The notes beneath the pieces are model-generated. The model was not told where the DNA came from and ran no database searches. It saw only the letters and a program-made list of their open reading frames with translations. From CAXMQS01 sp036446035 (GTDB lineage Bacteria; Actinomycetota; Acidimicrobiia; Spongiisociales; JAOTWH01), in contig JAZFSG010000030.1 in the NCBI GenBank assembly GCA_036446035.1, forward strand, positions 1 through 5,646: a stretch of 5,646 nt of DNA, read 5' to 3'. The position numbers and the translations under genes are program-made. Below, in pieces: positions 1 through 5,646 of this stretch; positions within the stretch are counted from its first letter, which is position 1; every line of letters starts with the position of its first letter.

Positions 1-95
1 GTCCCAAAGTCTGGTTCTGGCTATGCCGGCAACGCGTCGCGTCCCGCCGCAAGCGCTTTCGGACCGAGGTTGGCAGGTGCGGTGACTGTCCTCTG
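1..95. other. Unassigned sequence at the left edge
   Basis: All three forward frames are readable for short distances, but none gives a recognisable protein. One frame runs on through the tRNA remnant into a product containing NPRPSGYEPDELPD, which is the familiar false translation of the strand opposite a tRNA. No promoter, repeat or terminator was found. The stretch could hold the end of a gene lying outside the window, but nothing seen here supports that. Confidence 0.3.
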
Positions 96-169
<74 letters not shown>

Positions 170-244
170 TTCGCCACCAGGCTGTTCGCCCAGAGTCCCG
201 ACCTCGCCCGTTAGGTTGACCGAACGTATGAACTTGCCGAGCCA

Positions 245-1279
245 TTGTCGGTTGCAGCCGTGAGCCGGGTCGCCGTGCTCGGCACGGGACTCATCGGGTC
301 GTCCATAGCTCTCAGCATGTCGCAGATCGGCTGGGACACCGTCGGCTGGGATCCCGCTCCCGAAGTCGTCGCCACCGTCGCCGAGCTCGGATCGTTCGAC
401 ATCTTGGTGACAAACCCCGCTGAAGCAGTAGTAGATGTTGACCTCGTCGTGTTGGCCTGCCCGCCTTCGGCAGTCCCAGCATTGCTGACCGCTATCGAGA
501 CGCCGGCACTGGTTACCGAGGTTGCCGGCGTGAAGGCGGGCATCGCCGAGGCAGGCCACCGACTCGACCACTTCGTTTCCAGCCACCCCATGGCAGGACG
601 CGAGGTCTCCGGCCCGCGTGCTGCCTCTCCCTCGTTGTTCCGCGGCGCAGCATGGGTGTTGATAACGGACGGCGCCCATGCAGAAGATCTCGATCAGCTG
701 GGGTCCATCGTCTCCAGCCTCGGGGCCGTGCCGGTACAGATGACTGTGGCCGAGCACGATGACGCAGTTGCCCTCATAAGCCACCTCCCCCAAGTGCTGG
801 CGGCGGCGCTCATGGGTGAGGCGACAGAGCATCCGGCCGGCTTCGGGCTGGCCTCGGGTTCGTTCCGTGACCTGACCAGGGTTGCCGCCTCGAGCCCCGA
901 GCTATGGGCCGAGCTGCTGGTCAAGAACGGAGAGCCACTGGCAGCGGTGATCGAGGCCTATGCAGCTCGACTGCACCGGTGGGTAGCTGCTGTACGCAAT
1001 GGCCGTTCCGAAGAGGTCCGACAAGCGTTGACGACGGCCAGCAAGATCCGACAAAGCATGGCCCCTCCGGCGGCAACGGTCGAAGTGGCGCTAGCGGACC
1101 AGCCGGGGGAGCTGGCCAAGGTCGGCCGTGCTCTCGAACGCAGCAAGGTGGATGTTCGAGATCTTCAGTTGCGCCATGCCACCTACGGCGGAGGGGGCAT
1201 CCTCACGATCTCGGTCCGCCCCGACGAAGCTGAAACGCTCCGAAGCGCACTCGTAGATGAAGGGCTGCTGTTGGGCTAG
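245..1279 (+). CDS. tyrA: Prephenate dehydrogenase with C-terminal ACT domain
   Basis: The enzyme oxidises and decarboxylates prephenate to 4-hydroxyphenylpyruvate with NAD+, the committed step to tyrosine, in the cytoplasm. The 344 residues show a Rossmann GTGLIG at 13-18, an Asp at 36 that fits NAD+ preference, the family motif SHPMAG at 113-118, SHLP for the second conserved His, and FRDLTR for the substrate-binding Arg. An ACT domain from about 275 to the end (ADQPGELAKVGRALE) suggests feedback control, probably by tyrosine. The TDVGSVK-type loop here reads TEVAGVK (91-97), so the usual Ser is Gly 95, and the second motif reads SHLPQ rather than SHLPH. The TTG at 245 is the only start available between the upstream stop at 212 and codon 6; GTG at 260 is an alternative. 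Neither has a clear Shine-Dalgarno site. No other aromatic pathway gene adjoins it. Identification is firm; the start is less so. Confidence 0.93.
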   Translation: MSVAAVSRVAVLGTGLIGSSIALSMSQIGWDTVGWDPAPEVVATVAELGSFDILVTNPAEAVVDVDLVVLACPPSAVPALLTAIETPALVTEVAGVKAGIAEAGHRLDHFVSSHPMAGREVSGPRAASPSLFRGAAWVLITDGAHAEDLDQLGSIVSSLGAVPVQMTVAEHDDAVALISHLPQVLAAALMGEATEHPAGFGLASGSFRDLTRVAASSPELWAELLVKNGEPLAAVIEAYAARLHRWVAAVRNGRSEEVRQALTTASKIRQSMAPPAATVEVALADQPGELAKVGRALERSKVDVRDLQLRHATYGGGGILTISVRPDEAETLRSALVDEGLLLG

Positions 1280-1309
1280 AAGGGCCCGCGCAATTCTTGC
1301 TGGATCTCC

Positions 1310-1468
1310 GATGAGGGCTCCGACTTCGCGCAGAGCCGGATGCCGGCGTTCGCCGGCGTGCTCATCGAAGGCGAGGTTCGTTCCATTCTCGACCTCTTCA
1401 AGTCAACGTGGGGCCCTCAGGAACGGGATGTGCAGTGGGGGGCCACCCAGCGCGACGCGACAAGCTAA
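1310..1468 (+). pseudogene. C-terminal fragment of a class I cytochrome c
   Basis: The frame ending at TAA 1466-1468 reads DEGSDFAQSRMPAFAGVL, then a charged helix EVRSILDLFKSTWGP and a tail ERDVQWGATQRD. This resembles the C-terminal end of small cytochromes c, where the Met of MPAF is the sixth haem ligand and the helix ending in K-S-x-W packs on the haem. No CxxCH haem site, signal peptide or plausible start lies upstream, because the frame meets the tyrA stop at 1277. It is therefore a headless remnant unless a 42-residue peptide starts at ATG 1340, which has no ribosome site. It happens to share the reading frame of tyrA, so only the TAG at 1277 separates them. The family call rests on pattern recognition of a short piece. 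Confidence 0.55.
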
Positions 1469-1583
1469 TCCTTCGCCGGCTAGCAAAGCGGAGGAAGATG
1501 ACGTGGTCGGGTTGTCGGCGTCGGCCGGCCGGACGACATCCATGCCAGCGCACCCGGGCCCCGAAGACCCAGGCTTCTATTTG
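1469..1583. other. Spacer between cytochrome fragment and tRNA, with a 3' trailer hairpin
   Basis: No gene is recognisable here. In the tRNA's direction of transcription, 1568-1573 can pair with 1553-1558 (six pairs including one G-U, nine-base loop) about ten bases past the tRNA end. No run of T follows, so it is at best a weak terminator or processing signal for the tRNA transcript. A GC palindrome around 1522-1532 is probably chance at this base composition. Confidence 0.3.
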
Positions 1584-1657
<74 letters not shown>

Positions 1658-1667
1658 GTGTAGCGGC

Positions 1668-1697
1668 ATTGTACGGCAGCTCCGTCTCTCCCAACAA
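1668..1697 (-). promoter_or_regulatory. Putative promoter of the initiator tRNA
   Basis: On the - strand, TTGTTG (1692-1697) and TACAAT (1668-1673) are separated by 18 bases. The -10 element is close to the consensus TATAAT, and the -35 element matches TTG of TTGACA. Transcription would start near 1661, a few bases before the mature tRNA end at 1657. The decayed tRNA copy has no counterpart. Confidence 0.5.
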
Positions 1698-1706
1698 GAG
1701 GTCGCG

Positions 1707-1718
1707 CCGACGCGTCGG
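1707..1718 (-). terminator. Short palindrome after the LiaF-like gene
   Basis: CCGACGCGTCGG is a perfect palindrome that can form a four-pair stem with a CGCG loop three bases past the stop codon of the LiaF-like gene. It is short and is not followed by a T run on the - strand, so a terminator role is only a possibility. It lies just upstream of the putative tRNA promoter, which would suit a boundary between transcripts. Confidence 0.25.
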
Positions 1719-1721
1719 TGC

Positions 1722-2177
1722 CTAGGCCTCCTTGGTGGCAACCAGCACGCCGCCCATGCGGGCAGTGGCGTCGATGTGCAGCTTGGGCGCGTCCTCGGGC
1801 AGGTCTTCCAGAGGTGTCACCTTTACCTCGACACCGCCGGCCGTAGCCGTCTCGTCTACGTCTACAGCCCAGCCTTCGGGAACGATCGCCTGCACTCCGC
1901 CCATCGTCGCCTTTAGCTCCAGCGTGGCCCCTTCTGAGTCGATGGTGGCGTCTCGTAGGTCGAGTTCAACACCCCCGAGCGAAGCGATCACGGTCCCGGA
2001 CTTGAGATGATCGGCGTGGCTGCGGAACTGCTTTCCGCCAAATACTGCGGCCACCTGGAAATCGTCGCTGTCCTCATCACCCCTCGTCAGCTTGCGCGAG
2101 ACGATCGTGCCAACGATGGCTCCGATGATTTGGATGGCAATGATCCCCAGCATTACTCGAAACAGTTTGCGGCGCAT
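1722..2177 (-). CDS. Small LiaF-like membrane protein
   Basis: The 151-residue protein has one N-terminal membrane helix (about 8-26) flanked by Arg/Lys, then an acidic linker and a beta-rich domain. That domain holds five Gly-Gly turns at residues 47, 68, 93, 114 and 142, in contexts such as SLGGVELDL, TMGGVQAIV and TAGGVEVKV. This regular pattern is that of the C-terminal domain of LiaF-type proteins (cell-wall-active antibiotic response, DUF2154-like). LiaF in Firmicutes has several membrane helices and restrains the LiaS sensor kinase. Here there is only one helix and no LiaRS pair in view, so a regulatory role is not shown. The ATG start is supported by a strong Shine-Dalgarno site six bases upstream. 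It lies 92 bases behind the TlpA-like gene and may share its transcript. The fold assignment is fairly secure; the function is unknown. Confidence 0.75.
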   Translation of the reverse strand: MRRKLFRVMLGIIAIQIIGAIVGTIVSRKLTRGDEDSDDFQVAAVFGGKQFRSHADHLKSGTVIASLGGVELDLRDATIDSEGATLELKATMGGVQAIVPEGWAVDVDETATAGGVEVKVTPLEDLPEDAPKLHIDATARMGGVLVATKEA

Positions 2178-2183
2178 AGTGCT

Positions 2184-2190
2184 CCTCCTT
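2184..2190 (-). promoter_or_regulatory. Ribosome binding site AAGGAGG of the LiaF-like gene
   Basis: AAGGAGG lies six bases before the ATG at 2177 and fixes that start. It is the only clear Shine-Dalgarno site found in the window. Just upstream, 2206-2210 and 2196-2200 form a five-pair hairpin with a five-base loop, which may shape the leader. Confidence 0.8.
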
Positions 2191-2234
2191 CACTGCGCTT
2201 CCGACAAGCGTAACTGGTCGCTCGTGTTGAGACC

Positions 2235-2250
2235 CGGGCCGAAGGGCCCG
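2235..2250 (-). terminator. GC-rich hairpin between the TlpA-like and LiaF-like genes
   Basis: CGGGCC and GGCCCG pair perfectly (six GC pairs) around a four-base CTTC loop on the - strand, 19 bases after the TlpA-like stop. No T run follows, so it may be a weak terminator, a pause site or an mRNA-stabilising end that lowers expression of the LiaF-like gene relative to the two genes before it. Confidence 0.4.
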
Positions 2251-2269
2251 ATGCGCTGAGGCCCCGGAA

Positions 2270-2815
2270 CTATTGCGTGATCCGCTCCACGCCGACGGCG
2301 ATGTGCTCATCGAAGAGCTCGCCGACCCGGCGATAGCGGATGATCCCTCCACTATCGACGAAGTAGCTGGTCGGCAGCGCTACCACCTCGTAGCCAAAGG
2401 TGACATCGCCGTCGGGATCGAGGAGGATGGGGAAGTCGATATCGACCTCGAAGGCATCGAGGAAGGCGTTGATATGGTCCGGCGATTCTCCGAAGTTGAC
2501 TCCGACGACCACCAGGTCATCGTTGTCGTCCATGACCAAGGCGAGAGCCGGCATCTCCCTGATGCAGGGTTCGCAGGTAGTCAGCCAGAAGTTGAGCACG
2601 AAGGGACGGCCTTCCAGTGCAGGCAGATCCACGTCGCCTCCCCCAAGGAGAGCCCCGTGGAAGTCCGGCGCCGCATCACCGGCTCCTAGCGCCTCCCTGG
2701 CACCCGCCGGGGCCGTCTCGAGTTCTGGGGTGGAGGTCGACTCGGGAGCCGACGAGTCAGAGCAGGCGCCCGCCGCCAGGAGAAGGACAGCCGTCACGAT
2801 GAGGAGACGATTCAC
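2270..2815 (-). CDS. TlpA/ResA-like thioredoxin-fold lipoprotein
   Basis: This is a 181-residue exported thiol-disulfide protein. Residues 1-17 form a lipoprotein signal (hydrophobic LLIVTAVLLLAAGA) followed by Cys 18 as the lipid anchor; the box AGAC lacks the usual Leu at -3. A Ser/Thr/Pro/Glu-rich linker (19-40) leads to a thioredoxin-like domain with FWLTTCEPC, whose active-site cysteines are 81 and 84, and the cis-proline motif ALPTS with Pro 148. ResA/TlpA proteins reduce cysteines of apocytochrome c, SCO or the CuA subunit outside the membrane. The residue before CxxC is Thr rather than the common Trp. The GTG start lies 27 bases after the stop of the SCO-like gene and has no evident ribosome site, so translation may depend on the upstream gene. 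Together they suggest a copper-site or cytochrome assembly pair. The exact substrate is inferred. Confidence 0.85.
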   Translation of the reverse strand: MNRLLIVTAVLLLAAGACSDSSAPESTSTPELETAPAGAREALGAGDAAPDFHGALLGGGDVDLPALEGRPFVLNFWLTTCEPCIREMPALALVMDDNDDLVVVGVNFGESPDHINAFLDAFEVDIDFPILLDPDGDVTFGYEVVALPTSYFVDSGGIIRYRRVGELFDEHIAVGVERITQ

Positions 2816-2842
2816 AACCGATGTCGCGTCGTTTGACGGCGA

Positions 2843-3958
2843 TCAGTCTCCCGCTGTTCCACAGCACCACTCGCTGTCGAGCACTCCTAGCGCATCGAGG
2901 ACGGCTCTCGATGACTCTCCCTCAACGGTGACGGCCAGGTTGGTGTCATAGCCGATGCCAACCGCCCTGTCGTCCGCCCATTTGACGAGCCGAACCTTCA
3001 TAGCGCTGAGCTCCAAACGCTTCACCTCGACCCCTTGGCTGATGGCGTCCTCACCTACGGTGTCGACGTAAGTCAGCATCTGGCCCTGGCTGGGGAACTG
3101 GTACATCACCTGAGAGGTAACCCCGGGCTCGAGTTCGAACTCTTCCCACGGCAGGGCGATGGCGGGGGCCAGTAGCTCGGCGACATCGGCGCTTACCTCT
3201 GCAGGTTCCGCGACCGGCTCGGCTGCCACGACTGCCGGCGGCGGGGCCAGTCCGAGGGCTTCTGTATTGAGTCGCTCCAGCACGTCATCGGACCAACCGG
3301 TGCCGAGATAGCGGTGCTTCTCGCGACCGTCGGGCCCGATCACCACCATCAGTGCCGTGTGGTCGAACTGGGCGATACCGGCAACAGCGTCGGAGGGGTC
3401 GAACGAGACGCCGTAGTCGGCGGCGACGGCGTCGGTTTGCTCCGAGGTTCCGGTGAGCCACGACCATCCCTCGGCGCCGCCGGTGACCCGAGATGAGTGG
3501 TCCAACAGCGCCTGGGGCGTGTCACGTACCGGGTCGAAGGAGATGGTGATCATCTGGATCTCGTCACCGACGGCGTCTCCGAGCCCGCGGTGCACTTGGT
3601 TCATCTGGCCGGTGAGGAGTGGGCAGAAGGTGGTGCAGTTGGTGAATACCCAGTCGACGACCACCCACTTCCCTGCGAAGTCGCTGAGGCTGACCTCTTC
3701 TCCCTTCTGGTCGGTGAGGGTGAAGGCGGGGGCAACGCGATCGATGGGGCGATGAAGGAAGGGCGAACCGTCGGCGTCGAGGGTGGCTGCGGCGAACTCT
3801 GCTGAAGCCTCCGCTATCGCCGCCACCACATCGGGCTCGTCAGCCGCGTCGGCGCCGGAGCATGCCGCGGTGAGGATGAGGAGGGCGGCGAAGACCGCGA
3901 GGCTGCGAGTCGGCCGGGTCGTGAGGTGCCCCTGTGGAAGTCGTGTGCGGTGGTGCAC
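2843..3958 (-). CDS. SCO1/SenC-type copper chaperone lipoprotein with C-terminal extension
   Basis: SCO proteins deliver copper to the CuA site of cytochrome c oxidase outside the membrane. This 371-residue protein has a signal segment (LAVFAALLILTAA) with lipid-anchor Cys 33. A thioredoxin-like SCO domain (about 70-225) contains the copper ligands: CTTFC with Cys 108 and Cys 112 after DWVFTN, and His 200 in QFDHTALM. A Pro/Ala/Glu-rich linker (about 238-260) leads to an extra domain of about 110 residues that I do not recognise. This domain ends in EWCCGTAGD with adjacent Cys 365 and 366. Typical bacterial SCO proteins stop near 200 residues, so this extension is unusual. The GTG at 3958 is the first possible start after an in-frame stop; no Shine-Dalgarno site is seen, so the mRNA may be leaderless. 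The next gene is a TlpA-like thiol reductant, the expected partner. The SCO call is firm; the role of the extension is unknown. Confidence 0.9.
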   Translation of the reverse strand: MHHRTRLPQGHLTTRPTRSLAVFAALLILTAACSGADAADEPDVVAAIAEASAEFAAATLDADGSPFLHRPIDRVAPAFTLTDQKGEEVSLSDFAGKWVVVDWVFTNCTTFCPLLTGQMNQVHRGLGDAVGDEIQMITISFDPVRDTPQALLDHSSRVTGGAEGWSWLTGTSEQTDAVAADYGVSFDPSDAVAGIAQFDHTALMVVIGPDGREKHRYLGTGWSDDVLERLNTEALGLAPPPAVVAAEPVAEPAEVSADVAELLAPAIALPWEEFELEPGVTSQVMYQFPSQGQMLTYVDTVGEDAISQGVEVKRLELSAMKVRLVKWADDRAVGIGYDTNLAVTVEGESSRAVLDALGVLDSEWCCGTAGD

Positions 3959-4055
3959 TCTGATAGCAGAAGTCTAGGCCCTGCTGCTTTCTTGCGCTCG
4001 ATGCTCGCTGAGGAGGAGCGAACAGACGTCGTTGGAGGTTCGGTTCCCGGGTCCG
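3959..4055. other. Intergenic gap between UPF0182 and SCO-like genes
   Basis: The 97 bases hold a five-pair hairpin (4005-4009 with 4017-4021, seven-base loop) that could end the UPF0182 transcript, although no T run follows. A TAGACT sequence lies near the SCO start on the - strand, but no matching -35 element is visible, so I do not call a promoter. The gap is long enough for the SCO-like gene to have its own promoter. Confidence 0.3.
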
Positions 4056-5646
4056 CTAGCCGCCGGCGATGGCGTCGACCGCTATGGGATCCTCGATGAG
4101 CTCGGCGAGCTTCTCCAGGGCCTGGTCGATGAGAGCCTGCGCCTCTTCCACCTTCTCCTGATAGGTGCCGAGATCGCCGGCACGCAGCGCGGCGTCGGCT
4201 TCCACGAACAACGCCTGGGCTTGCTGCAGGGCTTCGGTCACGTCGGCCGGGAGCTCGGTTGGTGTCTCTCCCCCGTCTGGCGGCGGCGTGACAGTGCCCC
4301 CGGTGCCGTCGCCGAACACTGCGACCAGCGCTTCCTCCAGGCTGTCTCTCATCTGTGGCTTGTTCTGCTGGTAGACAACGACGACCTTCTTGAACTCGGG
4401 AAGGGCGTTTTCCTCGCTCTGCAGGTAGACGGGCATCACGTAGAGGATCGAATCTTCGACAGGCACGATCAGCATGTTGCCCAGGATGAGGCTCGAACCC
4501 TCCTGGTTGAAGAGGGTGAAGTCGGGAGCGATGTCGGGATCCTGCTGGATGCGGGCGCCAACCTGACCGGGGCCGTCGATGAAGCTATCGCGTGGCAGCT
4601 GGAAGTCGACGAGCTCTCCGTAGCCCTGGGGACCGCTCTTGGCGACCATGAACGACACCATGTTCGGCTTGGACGCCGGCGTAAACGGCTGCATCAAGAC
4701 GTAGGACAGGTCCGCTTCGCCGGGGAGCTTCATCAGCAGGTAGTACGGCACCATCGGCGTGTAGAGGTCGCCATCGTCGTCGCGGAATCGGGCTCGCAGG
4801 TCCTCGCGCACCACGACAGCCTCGCTTGCCGCCTCCAACAACGTTGGCGTCGACGGGTTGCCTGCGGTCGAGGGGTCCTTGGCGATCTGCCACGGATCCG
4901 AGTCGTTGAAGAAGGTGCGGGGGTCGGTGACGTGGTACGAGGTGTACATATCGGTCTGCACCCGGAACAGGTCCTCGGGGTAACGGAGGTGACTGCGGAT
5001 GTTGTCGGGCATGTCGGCGCCGTCGGTGAAGAGGTCGGGGAAGATTCCCGAGTAGGCCCTCACGATGGGGTCATCTTCGTCGACGATGTAGAAGTCCATC
5101 GTGCCGTCCGTCGTGTCGACGACGGCCTTCACCGAGTTCCTGATGTAGTTGAGGTCGTTGGGAACCGACCCGCTGAGACGATTGAGGCGACCAGTGAATG
5201 CCGGCGTCGAGTACGGGTAGCGATTGGTCGTCGTGTACATGTCAACCACCCAAAACAGGCGGCCCTCGGATACCACCAGGTATGGATCAGCGTCTGATTG
5301 CAAGAAGGGCGCAACCCGCTCGACACGCTCGGCGACGTTGCGCACCATCAACACCCTGGTGTCGCTGGTCAACTGGCCGGAGATGAGGGTGTTGAGATCG
5401 AGGAATCGTAAGGCGAATGCCGTTCGTCTGAAGATGCTCCCCAGCTCGATGCCGCCCGCACCCTCATAGGTGGTGTATTCGACGGCTTCCTCGCCAGTGC
5501 CGATCGGGAAATCGACCTCCTGCTCTTTGGTACCAACGAAGACGAAGCTGTCCTTATTGAAACCCTCACCGAAGTAGATGCGGGACTGCTCGAGGGCGAC
5601 CACCGGGTCAAGCGACTGGGGCGGGATGTCTTTGACGAGGAAATCG
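4056..5646 (-). CDS. UPF0182 family membrane protein, C-terminal part (gene runs off the right edge)
   Basis: The reading frame is open to the window edge (it reads DFLVKDIPPQSLDP before the internal GTG at 5603), so the true start lies outside. The visible 529 residues match the large extracytoplasmic part of UPF0182 (COG1615) proteins, which are about 900-1000 residues with several N-terminal membrane helices, missing here. Telling segments are FLVKDIPP, SRIYFGE, GGIELGSIFRRTAFALRF, NYIRNSVKAVVD and the region LRYPEDLFRVQTDMYTSYHV. Near the C-terminus a Gly/Pro linker (GTVTPPPDGGETPTELP) joins a short, charged helical segment rich in Ala, Glu and Gln that probably forms a coiled coil. No biochemical function is established for the family. 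A + strand open frame of 421 codons lies opposite and is a composition shadow. The family call is firm. Confidence 0.93.
   Translation of the reverse strand, partial: DFLVKDIPPQSLDPVVALEQSRIYFGEGFNKDSFVFVGTKEQEVDFPIGTGEEAVEYTTYEGAGGIELGSIFRRTAFALRFLDLNTLISGQLTSDTRVLMVRNVAERVERVAPFLQSDADPYLVVSEGRLFWVVDMYTTTNRYPYSTPAFTGRLNRLSGSVPNDLNYIRNSVKAVVDTTDGTMDFYIVDEDDPIVRAYSGIFPDLFTDGADMPDNIRSHLRYPEDLFRVQTDMYTSYHVTDPRTFFNDSDPWQIAKDPSTAGNPSTPTLLEAASEAVVVREDLRARFRDDDGDLYTPMVPYYLLMKLPGEADLSYVLMQPFTPASKPNMVSFMVAKSGPQGYGELVDFQLPRDSFIDGPGQVGARIQQDPDIAPDFTLFNQEGSSLILGNMLIVPVEDSILYVMPVYLQSEENALPEFKKVVVVYQQNKPQMRDSLEEALVAVFGDGTGGTVTPPPDGGETPTELPADVTEALQQAQALFVEADAALRAGDLGTYQEKVEEAQALIDQALEKLAELIEDPIAVDAIAGG

Noticed and set aside
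216..232. TTGACC and TATGAA near the tyrA start as a promoter
   Set aside because: The two hexamers are only five bases apart, far from the required 16-18, and no alternative partner fits either one.
2273..2951. + strand open frames opposite the TlpA-like and SCO-like genes
   Set aside because: They are shadows of genes with clear lipoprotein signals and CxxC or CxxxC motifs on the - strand.
4032..5297. Long + strand open frame of 421 codons opposite the UPF0182 gene
   Set aside because: It lies wholly across the UPF0182 coding strand, its product is a Val/Gly/Arg/His-rich string with no recognisable domain, and the UPF0182 frame is unmistakable. High GC content commonly gives such open antisense frames.

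Overview
The window looks like chromosomal DNA of a high-GC Gram-positive (actinobacterial) organism. The reasons are the high GC content, GTG and TTG starts on three of the five protein genes, a UPF0182 family protein (typical of Actinobacteria and Cyanobacteria), an initiator tRNA gene without an encoded CCA, and lipoprotein thioredoxin-fold proteins of aerobic respiration. I suspect an uncultured lineage near the Acidimicrobiia, but the sequence alone does not settle this.

Layout. The left part (1-1470) reads on the + strand. It begins with about 95 bases of unassigned DNA and a decayed initiator-tRNA copy on the - strand (96-169). Then come a complete prephenate dehydrogenase with a C-terminal ACT domain (tyrA, 245-1279) and, directly behind it, a headless piece that resembles the C-terminal end of a class I cytochrome c (about 1310-1468). 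An intact initiator tRNA gene (1584-1657, - strand) with a plausible promoter follows. The decayed and intact tRNA copies share 47 identical bases (109-155 and 1597-1643) in the same orientation. TyrA and the cytochrome piece therefore sit between direct repeats 1488 bases apart.

The right part (1722-5646) reads entirely on the - strand, so transcription runs from right to left: a UPF0182 membrane protein (C-terminal 529 residues only; the gene runs off the right edge), a SCO1/SenC-type copper chaperone lipoprotein with an unrecognised C-terminal extension ending in a Cys-Cys pair, a TlpA/ResA-like thioredoxin lipoprotein 27 bases behind it, a small LiaF-like membrane protein, and then the initiator tRNA.

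How it fits together. The SCO-like and TlpA-like proteins are both predicted to be anchored outside the membrane. They match the known pairing of a copper chaperone and its thiol reductant in assembly of the CuA centre of cytochrome c oxidase. The cytochrome c remnant across the tRNA is consistent with a respiratory neighbourhood that has been rearranged, but that link is inference. TyrA makes the tyrosine precursor and has no visible pathway neighbour here. I found no mobile-element gene, CRISPR array or defence system. The most unusual parts are the duplicated tRNA core around tyrA, the cytochrome remnant, the SCO extension, and a TyrA that departs from two usual active-site motifs.
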